Assembly: GCF_000411975.1 (NCBI RefSeq)
Contig: NZ_ASXG01000094.1
Location: forward strand, 1 to 64,000
Reading direction: 5' to 3'
Source: Amycolatopsis orientalis DSM 43388
GTDB taxonomy: Bacteria > Actinomycetota > Actinomycetes > Mycobacteriales > Pseudonocardiaceae
Length of the DNA stretch: 64,000 bases
Part shown: piece by piece, positions 1-8,009 of the stretch
How positions within the stretch are numbered: the stretch's first letter is position 1
Layout of the letters: each line of letters begins with the position of its first letter
Program-made: the position numbers and the translations under genes
Notes under the pieces: model-generated
Seen by the model: the letters and a program-made list of their open reading frames with translations, nothing else
Database searches by the model: none
Told to the model about the DNA's origin: nothing

Positions 1-1404
1 ACCACCGCAGCAGCGGCCTGAGAAACAGTCAGCTCCGGTGTCAACCGAAGCCTGGGCAGACCCGGGCTGACTGCGTCGGTGGTTAGTCCCCGGCAAGGGC
101 ACCTGTGCGGTGGAGCGGTCGTTTGCGATTGCGTGGATGGTGGGGTGCGGGTCGGCTGAGCCGCGGGCGGAAGTCAATGCCTGCTTGTGGTCCTCGCTCA
201 GCGGGTGGATCGGTTGTGCCGTGGGCCTAGCGATGAACGTGTGCGCCTGTGGCTGCCCGGGACGGAGCCGGGTGTACTGGCAGCGCGATTAACCACCCCG
301 CGCATTGCCGTTGCGTGTGCACAGCTGCGCGGTGGTTGGCCGCAGTGCGGGCGGACGGGCAGAGCGTCGGGTGGCGGCCGCGTATGTCTGCGTGGCTGTG
401 CGGTCGGCTGCGAGTGCACAGCGCGGCTCAGCGGCGCGTTGCCGATCGGTGCGTACGGCTACGCGGTGTTTCGGAGCTGTGCGAGTTGACCGGCTGAGCC
501 GTGCGTTGGGAGACGGTAGTGCGGGAATGCGCAAGGAGCCCGGCAACGGACGGCGAATCCGCGCGTTCCTGAACAGGTGCGCATGCAGCGCTGCGGAAGT
601 GGACCGGCTCGGCCGCGCATTCGACGACGGCCACACACGCCCGCGCCGCATCAGCTTGGCGCGATGAGGGATGCCCACCCGGCCGATCCGGTCGGGATCC
701 GGTGGCCGGGCGGGCACATGTCCCCGCTCGCGCGACCGTGGGGGAGGGGTGGCGCGGCGAGCGAGGTGGTTTGGGCGCCCCGCGCGTCCGGCTTGCGGGA
801 ACCGGAGCGGGGGCGCGGGATCCCCGTCCGCGCGGAGCACTCGGGGAGACGCCGCAGCGGACGGGGTGGCTGAGAAAAGACTTGTCGGAGCAGAACCGCT
901 AACAGGGGCAGAACGCATCCGGCAGAAACATGCCGTTGTTCGGGAGAAACTCTGTTCAGTACAACTCGTTGCGGGCCAAGAACATTCCCGCGGCCGGGGG
1001 TGTGCTCCCGCTCCGTCCGGACCGGCTGGGGGTTACCGGCCGGCGGGAGCAGGAGCACCGGATCCCGTTCCGCGTCTGGGGGGAGCAGTCGCGCGGAGCG
1101 GGTGGTCTGCGCCGGTACGGGGGCCGCCTCGCGGCGAGTGGCACGACCAGGCTCCGGCCGAACCGGTATTCCTGGAAGGCAGAAGGTGAGGCCCGGGGGC
1201 ACCTCCGTACCGACACCCAGTACAACGCGTGAACCGCACGAATGTTCCGGCCCCATAAGGTGATCTGGATCGCCGCCAATCGAGTGACGTCGGCTCGGGT
1301 AGCTGACGACGCCCGATCACGCCAAGCGAAAGCAGCCGCGGGGCTGAAGTGATCGGCTCCCGGTCGAAGCAAGGGCCAGCGAGCGGCGGGCAAGCAACCC
1401 AAGA
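1..1404. other. Gene-poor left end, no supported CDS
   Basis: I see no convincing gene here. Open frames exist on both strands, but their translations are Arg/Pro/Ser-rich, lack recognisable motifs and overlap one another, as expected from GC-rich non-coding DNA. The first 21 bases read to a TGA stop in frame 1 and could be the last codons of a gene entering from the left, but that is too short to support. The only structure I can point to is a set of imperfect repeats between about 205 and 640. Confidence 0.6.
205..640. repeat. Imperfect dispersed ~40-bp repeats
   Basis: Three loosely similar segments start near 205, 485 and 599. Each begins with a GT(G/T)GA(C/T)CGG-like word and runs through (G/T)GCCG and a purine-rich GA(C/T)GA/GACGG stretch. 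The similarity is partial and spacing irregular (280 and 114 bases). They may be decayed copies of a longer element or chance similarity in GC-rich sequence. Confidence 0.25.
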
Positions 1405-1435
1405 ACGAACTTGTTCGTAACGAACACGTTCGTTA
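1404..1435. promoter_or_regulatory. Doubled palindromic operator (two ACGAAC-NN-GTTCGT sites)
   Basis: Two copies of ACGAACNNGTTCGT lie at 1405-1418 and 1420-1433, with centres 15 bases apart, about 35 bases upstream of the monooxygenase start at 1469. The first copy is a perfect 14-bp palindrome with TT in the middle; the second has AC. Such paired palindromes are typical of TetR-family repressors that bind as two dimers. No regulator gene adjoins it, so the cognate repressor is presumably elsewhere. Confidence 0.7.
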
Positions 1436-1468
1436 CCCTGAAACCGACACCAAGAGAAGGAGCAACCC

Positions 1469-2584
1469 ATGACCATCACCATCGTCGGCGCCGGCCTCGG
1501 CGGTCTCACCCTCGCCCGCGTCCTGCACGTCCACGGCATCGAAGCCACGGTCCTCGACCTCGACGCCTCCCCGTCCGCTCGCGCGCAGGGCGGCATGCTC
1601 GACATCCACGACGACTCCGGCCAGGTCGCCCTCCGCGCCGCTGGCCTGCACACCGAATTCCAGGCCCTGATCCACCCCGGCGGCCAGGAAACCCGCGTCT
1701 ACGACCGCACCGCCGCCCTCCTCTTCTCCGAGGCGGACGACGGCGAAGGCGGGCGTCCGGAGGTCGACCGCGGAGCTCTGCGCGACCTCCTCCTCAACTC
1801 CCTGCCGGAGGGCGCCGTCCGCTGGGGCGCGAAGGTCACCGCCGCGGAACCGCTGTCCGGCGGGCGACATCGCCTCACCCTCGCCGACGGCACGTCCCTC
1901 ACCACGGACGTACTCGTCGGAGCCGACGGTGCCTGGTCGCGAATCCGTCCCCTGGTCTCGCCGGAAAAACCGGCCTACACCGGGATCTCCTTCGTCGAGA
2001 TCGACCTCCTCGACGCGGACACCCGGCACCCGGACGCGGCAGCTCTCCTCGGCGGCGGCATGAGTTTCGCGCTCGGCGAGGACAAAGGGTTTCTCGCGCA
2101 CCGCGAACCGGACGGCAGCCTGCACGTCTACGTCGCCGCGCGCGTCCCGGAGACCTGGACCGCGTCCGTCGACTTCGCCGACCACGCGGCCGCCAAGGCC
2201 GCCGTGCTGAGCCACTTCGACGGCTGGTCCGACCGGCTCCGCGCCCTCGTCGCGGACGCGGACGGCGAGCTGGTCCCGCGGCTGATCCACGCGCTCCCGG
2301 TCGAGCATTCGTGGCCGCGGGTGCCCGGCGTCACGCTGCTCGGGGACGCGGCGCACCTGATGTCGCCGTTCGCCGGAGAGGGCGCGAACCTCGCCATGCT
2401 CGATGGCGCTGAACTGGGGCTCGCGTTGGCGCGGCACCCAGCAGACGTCGAACGCGCGCTCGCCGAGTACGAGGCCGCGTTGTTCCCGCGCAGCGCGAAA
2501 TCGGCGGCGGAGTCGGCGCAAAGTCTCGAGAGCTGTTTCCGCGCGGACGCGCCGGCGGCTTTGCTCGAGCTGTTCGGAGCCTGA
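1469..2584 (+). CDS. FAD-dependent monooxygenase, TetX-like
   Basis: This 371-residue protein has the layout of group A flavoprotein monooxygenases that hydroxylate aromatic or polyketide substrates using NAD(P)H and O2. The FAD dinucleotide-binding GAGLGG motif is at residues 7-12, a GADGAWSR segment (DG motif) is near 150, and LLGDAAHLMSPFAGEG (second FAD motif) is near 290. TetX-family proteins have about this length and the Pro-Phe-Ala-Gly-Glu-Gly signature. The ATG is preceded by AAGGAG seven bases upstream. It is a single gene directly under the doubled operator at 1405-1433, so it is probably induced by a small molecule. The substrate cannot be told; tetracycline inactivation is only one possibility. 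Confidence 0.85.
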   Translation: MTITIVGAGLGGLTLARVLHVHGIEATVLDLDASPSARAQGGMLDIHDDSGQVALRAAGLHTEFQALIHPGGQETRVYDRTAALLFSEADDGEGGRPEVDRGALRDLLLNSLPEGAVRWGAKVTAAEPLSGGRHRLTLADGTSLTTDVLVGADGAWSRIRPLVSPEKPAYTGISFVEIDLLDADTRHPDAAALLGGGMSFALGEDKGFLAHREPDGSLHVYVAARVPETWTASVDFADHAAAKAAVLSHFDGWSDRLRALVADADGELVPRLIHALPVEHSWPRVPGVTLLGDAAHLMSPFAGEGANLAMLDGAELGLALARHPADVERALAEYEAALFPRSAKSAAESAQSLESCFRADAPAALLELFGA

Positions 2585-2690
2585 CGCGTACGACTTAAGC
2601 GTTACCCGGATCGAGCCGCCAAGCCGATCCGGGCCAAGCCATTCCGCTCGCACAATGGGCGCCAACCCGCTGTGAGAGAGGAATTTTCCG

Positions 2691-2933
2691 ATGACCGCCG
2701 TCCTGGCCGACACCGTCCATCAAGGCCTGCAGTTCGCCGCCGTCGCCGGCATTGCGGTGCTGGTGGCGTTCCCGGTCTTGCTGTTCCTCGGGGCACTGGT
2801 GAGCGTGCTCGGCAGTCCGCTCGGGTCTGGGATGAAATTCGTGTGGGTGGTCTTCGCGTTCTGCGCGCCGTTCCTCGGGCCGATCCTGTGGTTCCTGGTC
2901 GGCAAGCGGAGCGCGGAAACCTCTCTTCGCTGA
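2691..2933 (+). CDS. Small two-helix membrane protein, PLDc_N-like
   Basis: This 80-residue protein has two hydrophobic helices, at about residues 13-38 and 48-70. The second ends in a FLGPILWFLVGKR-type sequence, which matches the N-terminal domain found in cardiolipin synthases and in many stand-alone short actinobacterial membrane proteins. No catalytic HKD domain follows, so it is not a phospholipase or synthase itself. GAGAGAGGAA lies just upstream of the ATG. Its role is unknown; it sits between the monooxygenase and the SnoaL-like gene without obvious coupling to either. Confidence 0.7.
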   Translation: MTAVLADTVHQGLQFAAVAGIAVLVAFPVLLFLGALVSVLGSPLGSGMKFVWVVFAFCAPFLGPILWFLVGKRSAETSLR

Positions 2934-2970
2934 CACAAGATGTCAGGGGAGCCTGGCTAGCGTCCCGGGC

Positions 2971-3768
2971 ATGGATCAGGAGATGGAGGCCGGCGAGTTC
3001 GCCGACCGTTATGTCGCAGTGTGGAACGAACCCGACCCGGCCGCCCGGCGCGCGGCGATCGCCTCGTTGTGGGCCGAGGACGGAGTGCAGTTCATCGAGT
3101 CCGCGGAATATCGGGGACATCAGGAGCTGGAGAGCCGGGTCGGCGACGCGTTCGAGGAATTCGTCGCGCGCGGAGGATACGTATTCCGGTCCGCCGGTGA
3201 CGCGGTGGGCCACCACGGCATGGTCCGGTTCAGCACCCTGATGGTTCCCGCGGCGGGCGGGGACGTCGCCTGGACCGGCTTCATCGTGGCCGAACTCGGC
3301 GAGGACGGCCGCATTCGCCGCGACCACCAGTTCGCCGAACCGCCGCGTCCGGCCTTCGCGGACACCCGGGCGGTGGCGGACGAATTCCTGCGCCGGCTCG
3401 AACTGGGCGACCCGGACCGGATCGCGGAGCTTTTCGCCGAACCGGTGGACTGGCGGGTGAGCTGGCCGGAACCGGAACATCCCGTCGTGCCGTGGATCCG
3501 TCCCCGTTCCTCCCGGACGGACGTCGCGGACCACTTCCGGACGCTTCGCAACGCTTGTCTTCCCGAGGAAAGCGAGGTCCGGGTCGACCGGATCCTGGTC
3601 GACGGCGCGGACGCGGTGCTCGTCGGGACGAGCGCTCAAACGGTCCGGCTGACCGGCAAACGGTTCGCGACGACGTTCGCGGTGCGGTTGACCGTCGGCG
3701 GCGGATCGATCACCCGGTACCACGTTCACGAAGACAGCCTCGCCGTCGCCGAGGCGTTCGCCGGATGA
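2971..3768 (+). CDS. Tandem SnoaL-like (NTF2-fold) protein
   Basis: At 265 residues this looks like two NTF2/SnoaL-like cone-shaped domains in a row. The first (about 5-125) has the typical start FADRYVAVWNEPDPAARR and the pattern W-A-E-D. The second (about 130-260) starts DEFLRRLELGDPDRIAELFA and carries the same fold pattern. Proteins of this kind are either small enzymes acting on ring compounds or binding proteins; the catalytic residues cannot be fixed here. No signal peptide. It ends at a strong hairpin shared with the convergent LPMO gene, so transcription probably stops there. Confidence 0.7.
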   Translation: MDQEMEAGEFADRYVAVWNEPDPAARRAAIASLWAEDGVQFIESAEYRGHQELESRVGDAFEEFVARGGYVFRSAGDAVGHHGMVRFSTLMVPAAGGDVAWTGFIVAELGEDGRIRRDHQFAEPPRPAFADTRAVADEFLRRLELGDPDRIAELFAEPVDWRVSWPEPEHPVVPWIRPRSSRTDVADHFRTLRNACLPEESEVRVDRILVDGADAVLVGTSAQTVRLTGKRFATTFAVRLTVGGGSITRYHVHEDSLAVAEAFAG

Positions 3769-3774
3769 GCCGCG

Positions 3775-3808
3775 GGGCAGCCGGAGCGGAAATTCCGCCT
3801 GGCTGCCC
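3775..3808. terminator. Bidirectional hairpin between convergent genes
   Basis: Outer arms GGGCAGCC (3775-3782) and GGCTGCCC (3801-3808) enclose a second pairing stretch, GCGGAA with TTCCGC. GGCGTTTTCG follows on the plus side. It lies between the stop codons of two convergent genes. Confidence 0.7.
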
Positions 3809-3823
3809 GGCGTTTTCGCGCGG

Positions 3824-4339
3824 TCAGGAAACGTTCAGGTCGATGCAGGCGTAGAACGCGTTGCCGGTGTCGGCGATGTTCCACACCGCGAGGACCTTTT
3901 GCTGTCCTGGGTAACCGCTCAGGTCGACCTGGTGCGACACGGTTTCCGGCGGGGCCTGGTCGTTGCCGCTGAAGCTCGCGACCTGGGTGCCGCCGATGAA
4001 GTACTCGTAGTCGAGGGTGCGGTGGCGCGCGGTGAACACCCAGGTGAAGGTGACCTGGGAGCCGACCGGGGTGACCTTCCAGCCCTTGCTGTCGTCGTCG
4101 AGGTCGGCGAACCGCTCGTTGCCGCCGCTGCAGCTCTGCAGGCCCTTGGGTCCCTCGACGCTCTGCGGTTCCCATTTGATGTCGCCGCACGACACCGTTC
4201 CGTCCGCGCACTGGGCCTGCCTGCTCGGCGGCGAGTTGACGTAGCCGTGCGCGCTGGCGATGCCGGGGCCGATCAGCATCAGCACCGGGGCGAGGATCGC
4301 GCCGCCGAGCGCGGCGAGCATCGTGCGTTTGCGGGGCAT
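3824..4339 (-). CDS. Secreted lytic polysaccharide monooxygenase, AA10 (chitin/cellulose)
   Basis: This 171-residue copper enzyme oxidatively cleaves crystalline polysaccharides outside the cell. A signal peptide covers residues 1-30 and cleavage after ASA leaves His31 as the mature N-terminus, which forms half of the copper histidine brace. The second brace histidine is His106 in the TARHRT stretch, and Phe162 in NAFYACIDLNV is the usual axial residue. It is a single catalytic domain without a carbohydrate-binding module. The start was moved inward from an upstream in-frame ATG to the one with AAGGAG five bases before it. The dre-like palindrome at 4455-4466, 116 bases upstream, predicts control by DasR and N-acetylglucosamine, which favours chitin as substrate. 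Confidence 0.9.
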   Translation of the reverse strand: MPRKRTMLAALGGAILAPVLMLIGPGIASAHGYVNSPPSRQAQCADGTVSCGDIKWEPQSVEGPKGLQSCSGGNERFADLDDDSKGWKVTPVGSQVTFTWVFTARHRTLDYEYFIGGTQVASFSGNDQAPPETVSHQVDLSGYPGQQKVLAVWNIADTGNAFYACIDLNVS

Positions 4340-4452
4340 GGTGGCTCCTTCGAAGCCGGGCCCGCTCCCGCGCCGGAGGGCGGCCGGCCGAGCCACGGCA
4401 CGACCGACGAGCCCGCGGCGGGGTGGTGCGCGGGCGGAGGGGTGGGGAGATT

Positions 4453-4468
4453 TGTGGTCTAGACCATA
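4453..4468. promoter_or_regulatory. DasR-type dre operator
   Basis: TGGTCTAGACCA (4455-4466) is a perfect 12-bp palindrome that matches the core of the streptomycete DasR responsive element (ACTGGTCTAGACCA(G/C)T, from memory). It lies upstream of the LPMO gene on the minus strand. DasR is a GntR-family repressor released by glucosamine-6-phosphate, controlling chitin and N-acetylglucosamine use. Confidence 0.75.
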
Positions 4469-4514
4469 CTCGGCTGCCCGCTCTCGGTCAAGAACTCGCT
4501 ACCCTGTGTTACCT

Positions 4515-4532
4515 ATACACGGGATACTGTAT
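4515..4532. promoter_or_regulatory. Possible operator, ATACA-N8-TGTAT
   Basis: A short inverted repeat ATACA (4515-4519) and TGTAT (4528-4532) lies 44 bases upstream of the aldehyde dehydrogenase start in an unusually AT-rich patch. It could be a regulator site or part of a promoter. Five-base arms are weak evidence. Confidence 0.3.
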
Positions 4533-4575
4533 GCAATAGGATGTCCGCGAGGATGCCGACCGCAGGGAGACCGCG

Positions 4576-5931
4576 ATGTACACGGTGACCGACCCAGTCA
4601 CGGGCCAGCTGATCGAGGAAATCGAGAACGCGACCGACGAGGAGGTGCGCGCGGCGATCGAGCGCGTCGGAAGCGGATATCGCAGCTGGCGCGACCGCCC
4701 GGTGGCGGAACGAGCGGCGATCGTCGCCCGGGCCGCGGACCTTTTCGCGGACCGCGCCGACGAACTGGCCGCCGTCATGACCTTGGAAATGGGCAAGCGG
4801 ATCAACGAGGGCCGCGGCGAGGTCGGGATCGTCGTGGACATCTTCCGCTACTACGCGGAGCGCGGCCCGGACCTGATCGCCGATCAGCCGCTCCCGATCC
4901 GCGGCGGGTCCGCGGTGATCCGCAAGGAACCGATCGGCGCGCTGCTCGGCGTGATGCCGTGGAACTTCCCGTGCTACCAGGTGGCCCGGTTCGTCGCGCC
5001 GAATCTGGTGCTGGGCAACACCATCCTGCTCAAGCACGCCTCGATCTGCCCGCGTTCAGCGCTGGCGATCGAGAAGATCCTGTACGAAGCGGGCGTACCG
5101 GACGACGCGTACGTGAACATCTTCGCGTCCAGCCGGCAGGTGCCGATGATTCTCGCTGATCCGCGCATTCAAGGCGTTTCCCTGACCGGCAGCGAACAAG
5201 CCGGAATCTCCGTGGCCGCAGAGGCGGGCCGGAACCTGAAGCGATGCGTTCTGGAGTTAGGCGGCTCGGATCCGTTGCTGGTCTTCGACGCCGCGGATCT
5301 GGACGAAACGGTGAATGCTGTCGCGACCGCGCGGATGCGCAACTGCGGGCAATCCTGTAACGCGCCGAAGCGGATTATCGTCCAGTCCGACCTTTACGCG
5401 GAATTCGTGGACCGGTTCACGAAGCGGGTCGCGGACTATTACGTTCCCGGCGACCCCTCGGATCCGTCGGTGAAGCTGCCTCCGCTGGCTTCCGTCGCGG
5501 CCGCGGACGAGGTCGCCGCCCAGGTGGCCCGCGCGGTCGAGCAGGGCGCTACCTTGCGAACCGGCGGCCGTCGCGGCGAAGGTGCGTATCTGGAGGCGAC
5601 TGTCCTGACTGACGTCACGCCGGAGATGGACGCTTACCGCGAGGAGATTTTCGGACCGGTCGCGATCTTGTTCCGGGCGGAATCGGACGACCACGCGATC
5701 GAGATCGCGAACGACTCGCCGTTCGGTTTGGGCGCGGCGGTGTTCGGCACCGACCCGGCCCGATTGCGCCGCGCGGCGGATCGGCTGGAGGCGGGAATGG
5801 TGTATTTCAACAAATCCGGCGGGTCGCAGGCGGATTTGCCGTTCGGCGGGATCAAGCGCTCGGGAATGGGGCGGGAGCTGGGGCCGTCCGGGATCGAGGC
5901 ATTCATGAACCAGAAATCGATCCGGCTCTAA
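4576..5931 (+). CDS. NAD(P)-dependent aldehyde dehydrogenase, succinate-semialdehyde dehydrogenase type
   Basis: This 451-residue enzyme oxidises an aldehyde to an acid with NAD(P). It has the MPWNFP segment, the general-base glutamate in LELGGSDP (Glu227) and the catalytic cysteine in GQSCNA (Cys261). The short N-terminus, starting YTVTDPVTG, and the overall length fit the GabD-like succinate-semialdehyde dehydrogenase subfamily rather than the ~490-residue betaine-aldehyde type. Its 3' end overlaps the convergent TetR gene by four bases. The substrate is inferred from subfamily resemblance only. Confidence 0.8.
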   Translation: MYTVTDPVTGQLIEEIENATDEEVRAAIERVGSGYRSWRDRPVAERAAIVARAADLFADRADELAAVMTLEMGKRINEGRGEVGIVVDIFRYYAERGPDLIADQPLPIRGGSAVIRKEPIGALLGVMPWNFPCYQVARFVAPNLVLGNTILLKHASICPRSALAIEKILYEAGVPDDAYVNIFASSRQVPMILADPRIQGVSLTGSEQAGISVAAEAGRNLKRCVLELGGSDPLLVFDAADLDETVNAVATARMRNCGQSCNAPKRIIVQSDLYAEFVDRFTKRVADYYVPGDPSDPSVKLPPLASVAAADEVAAQVARAVEQGATLRTGGRRGEGAYLEATVLTDVTPEMDAYREEIFGPVAILFRAESDDHAIEIANDSPFGLGAAVFGTDPARLRRAADRLEAGMVYFNKSGGSQADLPFGGIKRSGMGRELGPSGIEAFMNQKSIRL

Positions 5932-6521
5932 GCGGTCCGCAGCAACCCGCTCAACCACCCCGCGAACACCTGCTGCACATCCTCTCGCACCCGGTCCGGG
6001 TCGTCGGCGTTGGCGATCATCCGTGCCGCCTCCATCACCGCCGCCAAGACCAGCTGCGCCAACGCGTCCACCGGCGTGTCCACGAGCAATCCGGCTTCCC
6101 GCGCGGCCGCCAGGTTCTCCGCGACCAGCCCCAAGCCGTACTCGGCTTCCAGGTCGCGCCAGGCGTCCCAGCCCAGCACGGCCGGGGCGTCGGTCAAAGA
6201 GATCCGCCGGACGTCCGGGCGCAGGCATGCGTCGAGGAAGACCTGCAGCGCGGACGAAAGGCCCGAGAGCGGATCCGGTGCGCCGTCGAGAACCTCCGAG
6301 ACCTCGGCGGTCAGCTCGCGTTCCAGCACTTCGACGACGGCTCGGAACAGGCCCTGTTTGTCGCCGAAGTGGTGGTACAGCGCGCCTCGCGTGACGCCCG
6401 CGGTGCGAGTGATTTCTTCGGCGGGCACGTCGTGGTAGCCGCGCGCGCCGAAGAGGTCGCGGGCGGCCTTGATCAGTGCGGCTCGCGTCGCGTCGGAGCG
6501 TTCTTGCTGGGTACGTCGCAC
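5928..6521 (-). CDS. TetR-family regulator of the hydrolase operon
   Basis: This 197-residue repressor has an N-terminal helix-turn-helix (about residues 25-55, with AEEITRTAGVTRGALYHHFG) followed by an all-helical ligand-binding domain. A longer open frame runs upstream, but the GTG at 6521 fits best because it lies four bases after the stop of the hydrolase and gives a normal TetR N-terminus (RRTQQERSDATRAAL). The two genes therefore form an operon. The perfect inverted repeat at 7398-7420 in front of the hydrolase is the likely autoregulated operator. Confidence 0.88.
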   Translation of the reverse strand: MRRTQQERSDATRAALIKAARDLFGARGYHDVPAEEITRTAGVTRGALYHHFGDKQGLFRAVVEVLERELTAEVSEVLDGAPDPLSGLSSALQVFLDACLRPDVRRISLTDAPAVLGWDAWRDLEAEYGLGLVAENLAAAREAGLLVDTPVDALAQLVLAAVMEAARMIANADDPDRVREDVQQVFAGWLSGLLRTA

Positions 6522-6525
6522 GCAC

Positions 6526-7386
6526 CTAATCTGCCATGGCGGCCGCGAAGCGAGTGATGTGCCCGGCCAGTGCGTCCGGCTGGTCCTCCGAGACGAAGGT
6601 GTACGAGTCCGGGACCTCGACCAGTTCCGCGTCCGGCACAACCTCGGCCAGCCGGTGCGCGAGGCGGATCGGGAACAGTTTGTCTTCCGGCGGCCACACG
6701 AGCAGCACCGGGCGCTTGAACTGGCGCAGCTTTTCCGCGGCGGCCAAGGTATGGCTCGAGTCGACGGTGCGCAGGAACTTGCGCAAATCCCGTCGCAGGC
6801 CAGGGGATTTCCGCAGCTTGCCCAGGTACTCCTCGGCGATGTCCGGCGGCAGCGGGCGCTTCGTGACCCAGCCGAACAGCAGCGGCAGCCGGTAGAGCGG
6901 CTTGATCCGCAGCAGCTGGCCGAGCAGCGCCATCGAACCGGGGACGCGGGCGATCGCCGGCAGCGGCCGGAAAATCGGCGGGAAGAAGTACTCGAAGCTG
7001 TCCGACGGCGTCAGCACGACCCGCCCGACCCGCTCCGGATACCGCGCGAGCAGCAGTTGCGTGATGGCGCCGCCGGTGTCGTTGGCGACCAGGATGACGT
7101 CTTCCAGGTCCAGTGCGGCGAGGAAATCGCCCAGCAGGGTGGCGAGGCCGGGCGCGCTGAGGTCGGCGTCCGAGCGCATCGGGACCGGATGCGCGCCCAG
7201 CGGAAGATCCGGGGCCAGGCAACGGAATCCGGCGTCCGCGACGGTCGGGACGACCTTGCGCCACAGCAGGGCGTTGGTGAGCACGCCGTGCACGAAAACG
7301 ACCGGGCGGCCGCGTCCGCGCTCGAAGTACCGGAGTTCGCCTTGGGGGAGGTTGACGTGCCGGGCAGTGCCGAGTTCTTCGTTCAT
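6526..7386 (-). CDS. Alpha/beta hydrolase with Asp nucleophile, catalytic His not evident
   Basis: This 286-residue hydrolase resembles haloalkane dehalogenases and epoxide hydrolases. The oxyanion segment HGVLTN follows strand 3 near residue 34. The nucleophile elbow reads VANDTGG near residue 100, so the nucleophile is aspartate rather than serine. A C-terminal VPDSYTFVSEDQPDAL segment aligns with where the catalytic histidine normally sits (GHFxxEDxP), and no histidine is seen there. Either another residue serves or the enzyme works differently. No signal peptide. It is co-transcribed with the TetR gene immediately downstream and starts just after that regulator's likely operator. Confidence 0.8.
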   Translation of the reverse strand: MNEELGTARHVNLPQGELRYFERGRGRPVVFVHGVLTNALLWRKVVPTVADAGFRCLAPDLPLGAHPVPMRSDADLSAPGLATLLGDFLAALDLEDVILVANDTGGAITQLLLARYPERVGRVVLTPSDSFEYFFPPIFRPLPAIARVPGSMALLGQLLRIKPLYRLPLLFGWVTKRPLPPDIAEEYLGKLRKSPGLRRDLRKFLRTVDSSHTLAAAEKLRQFKRPVLLVWPPEDKLFPIRLAHRLAEVVPDAELVEVPDSYTFVSEDQPDALAGHITRFAAAMAD

Positions 7387-7397
7387 GCTGGCGAAGA

Positions 7398-7420
7398 TAC
7401 ATACATGCAGTCTGTATGTA
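7398..7420. promoter_or_regulatory. TetR operator, TACATACA-N7-TGTATGTA
   Basis: Perfect 8-bp arms, TACATACA (7398-7405) and TGTATGTA (7413-7420), are separated by seven bases. It lies 11 bases upstream of the hydrolase start in an otherwise GC-rich region. The half-site is the same as that of the E. coli AcrR operator as I recall it, which has an eight-base spacer. The TetR protein encoded by the second gene of this operon is the obvious candidate to bind it. Confidence 0.8.
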
Positions 7421-7501
7421 AATTACCTCTGCGGTAATGACTGCTCTGACCAGGGTGAATGGACGCGCGAGCGGTGCGTTAGCCCGAGGCGATCGCTGCG
7501 C

Positions 7502-7891
7502 TTACTCGGCCGGTTCGCAGCGCGAGCACAGGCCGGACACCACGTCCTCCGTCGGAGCGGTGGGGAGTGCCTCCAGTCGACCGCACTGGCGGCACAGCAG
7601 GTGTCCGTGGTCGAAACCGGACAGCTCGTAGCGCTGCGCGACGCCGACGTGGTCGAAGCGGTGGACGAGGCCGGCGGTGACGCCGGTGGTCAGCACGTCG
7701 TGCACGCCCCTCGTGGACGCCATCGACAGCCGGGTGCGGACCAGCGGCAGCAGTTCCGCGACGGTCACGTGCGGATTTTCGGCCAGCACTTCCAGCACGA
7801 CCTGCCGGGCGGTCGTCACGCGCAGGCCGGCGCGCCGGAGCCGGGTTCCGGCGTCGGCGCTGGACGGGAGGGGTGCGGAGGTCGTGAGCAC
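7502..7891 (-). CDS. Fur-family regulator A
   Basis: This 129-residue protein has the Fur layout: a winged helix (residues about 15-80, LRRAGLRVTTARQVVLEVLAE) and a short dimerisation half. CRQCG near 100 and CSRCE near the C-terminus form the structural zinc site. The regulatory metal site cannot be assigned. It starts at GTG with AAAGGAG only about three bases upstream, so the exact start is uncertain. It is divergent from a second Fur homologue at 8010, and each gene has a TTGA-N5-TCAA motif near it. Confidence 0.8.
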   Translation of the reverse strand: MLTTSAPLPSSADAGTRLRRAGLRVTTARQVVLEVLAENPHVTVAELLPLVRTRLSMASTRGVHDVLTTGVTAGLVHRFDHVGVAQRYELSGFDHGHLLCRQCGRLEALPTAPTEDVVSGLCSRCEPAE

Positions 7892-7913
7892 GCCTCCTTT
7901 GTAGTCCGCACAC

Positions 7914-7926
7914 TTGATCCAGTCAA
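7914..7926. promoter_or_regulatory. TTGA-N5-TCAA motif, copy 1
   Basis: TTGATCCAGTCAA is an inverted repeat of four-base arms near the start of the Fur gene at 7891. The same arrangement recurs at 7975-7987. Shared motifs between divergent regulator genes suggest auto- or cross-regulation. Confidence 0.45.
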
Positions 7927-7974
7927 ATGTAAGAACGGGTCAACTCTGGGACTGTGAGCCACTGCACGCCAGAA

Positions 7975-7987
7975 TTGATTCGGTCAA
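7975..7987. promoter_or_regulatory. TTGA-N5-TCAA motif, copy 2
   Basis: TTGATTCGGTCAA has the same four-base arms and five-base spacer as the site at 7914-7926. It lies 22 bases upstream of the Fur-family start at 8010, where a repressor could block transcription. Confidence 0.45.
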
Positions 7988-8009
7988 GTCTGCGGGTACG
8001 ATCCGGGCC

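Noticed and set aside
1-1400. Several overlapping 60-200-codon frames
   Set aside because: None has a motif, signal peptide or a convincing start; translations are low-complexity Arg/Ser/Pro.
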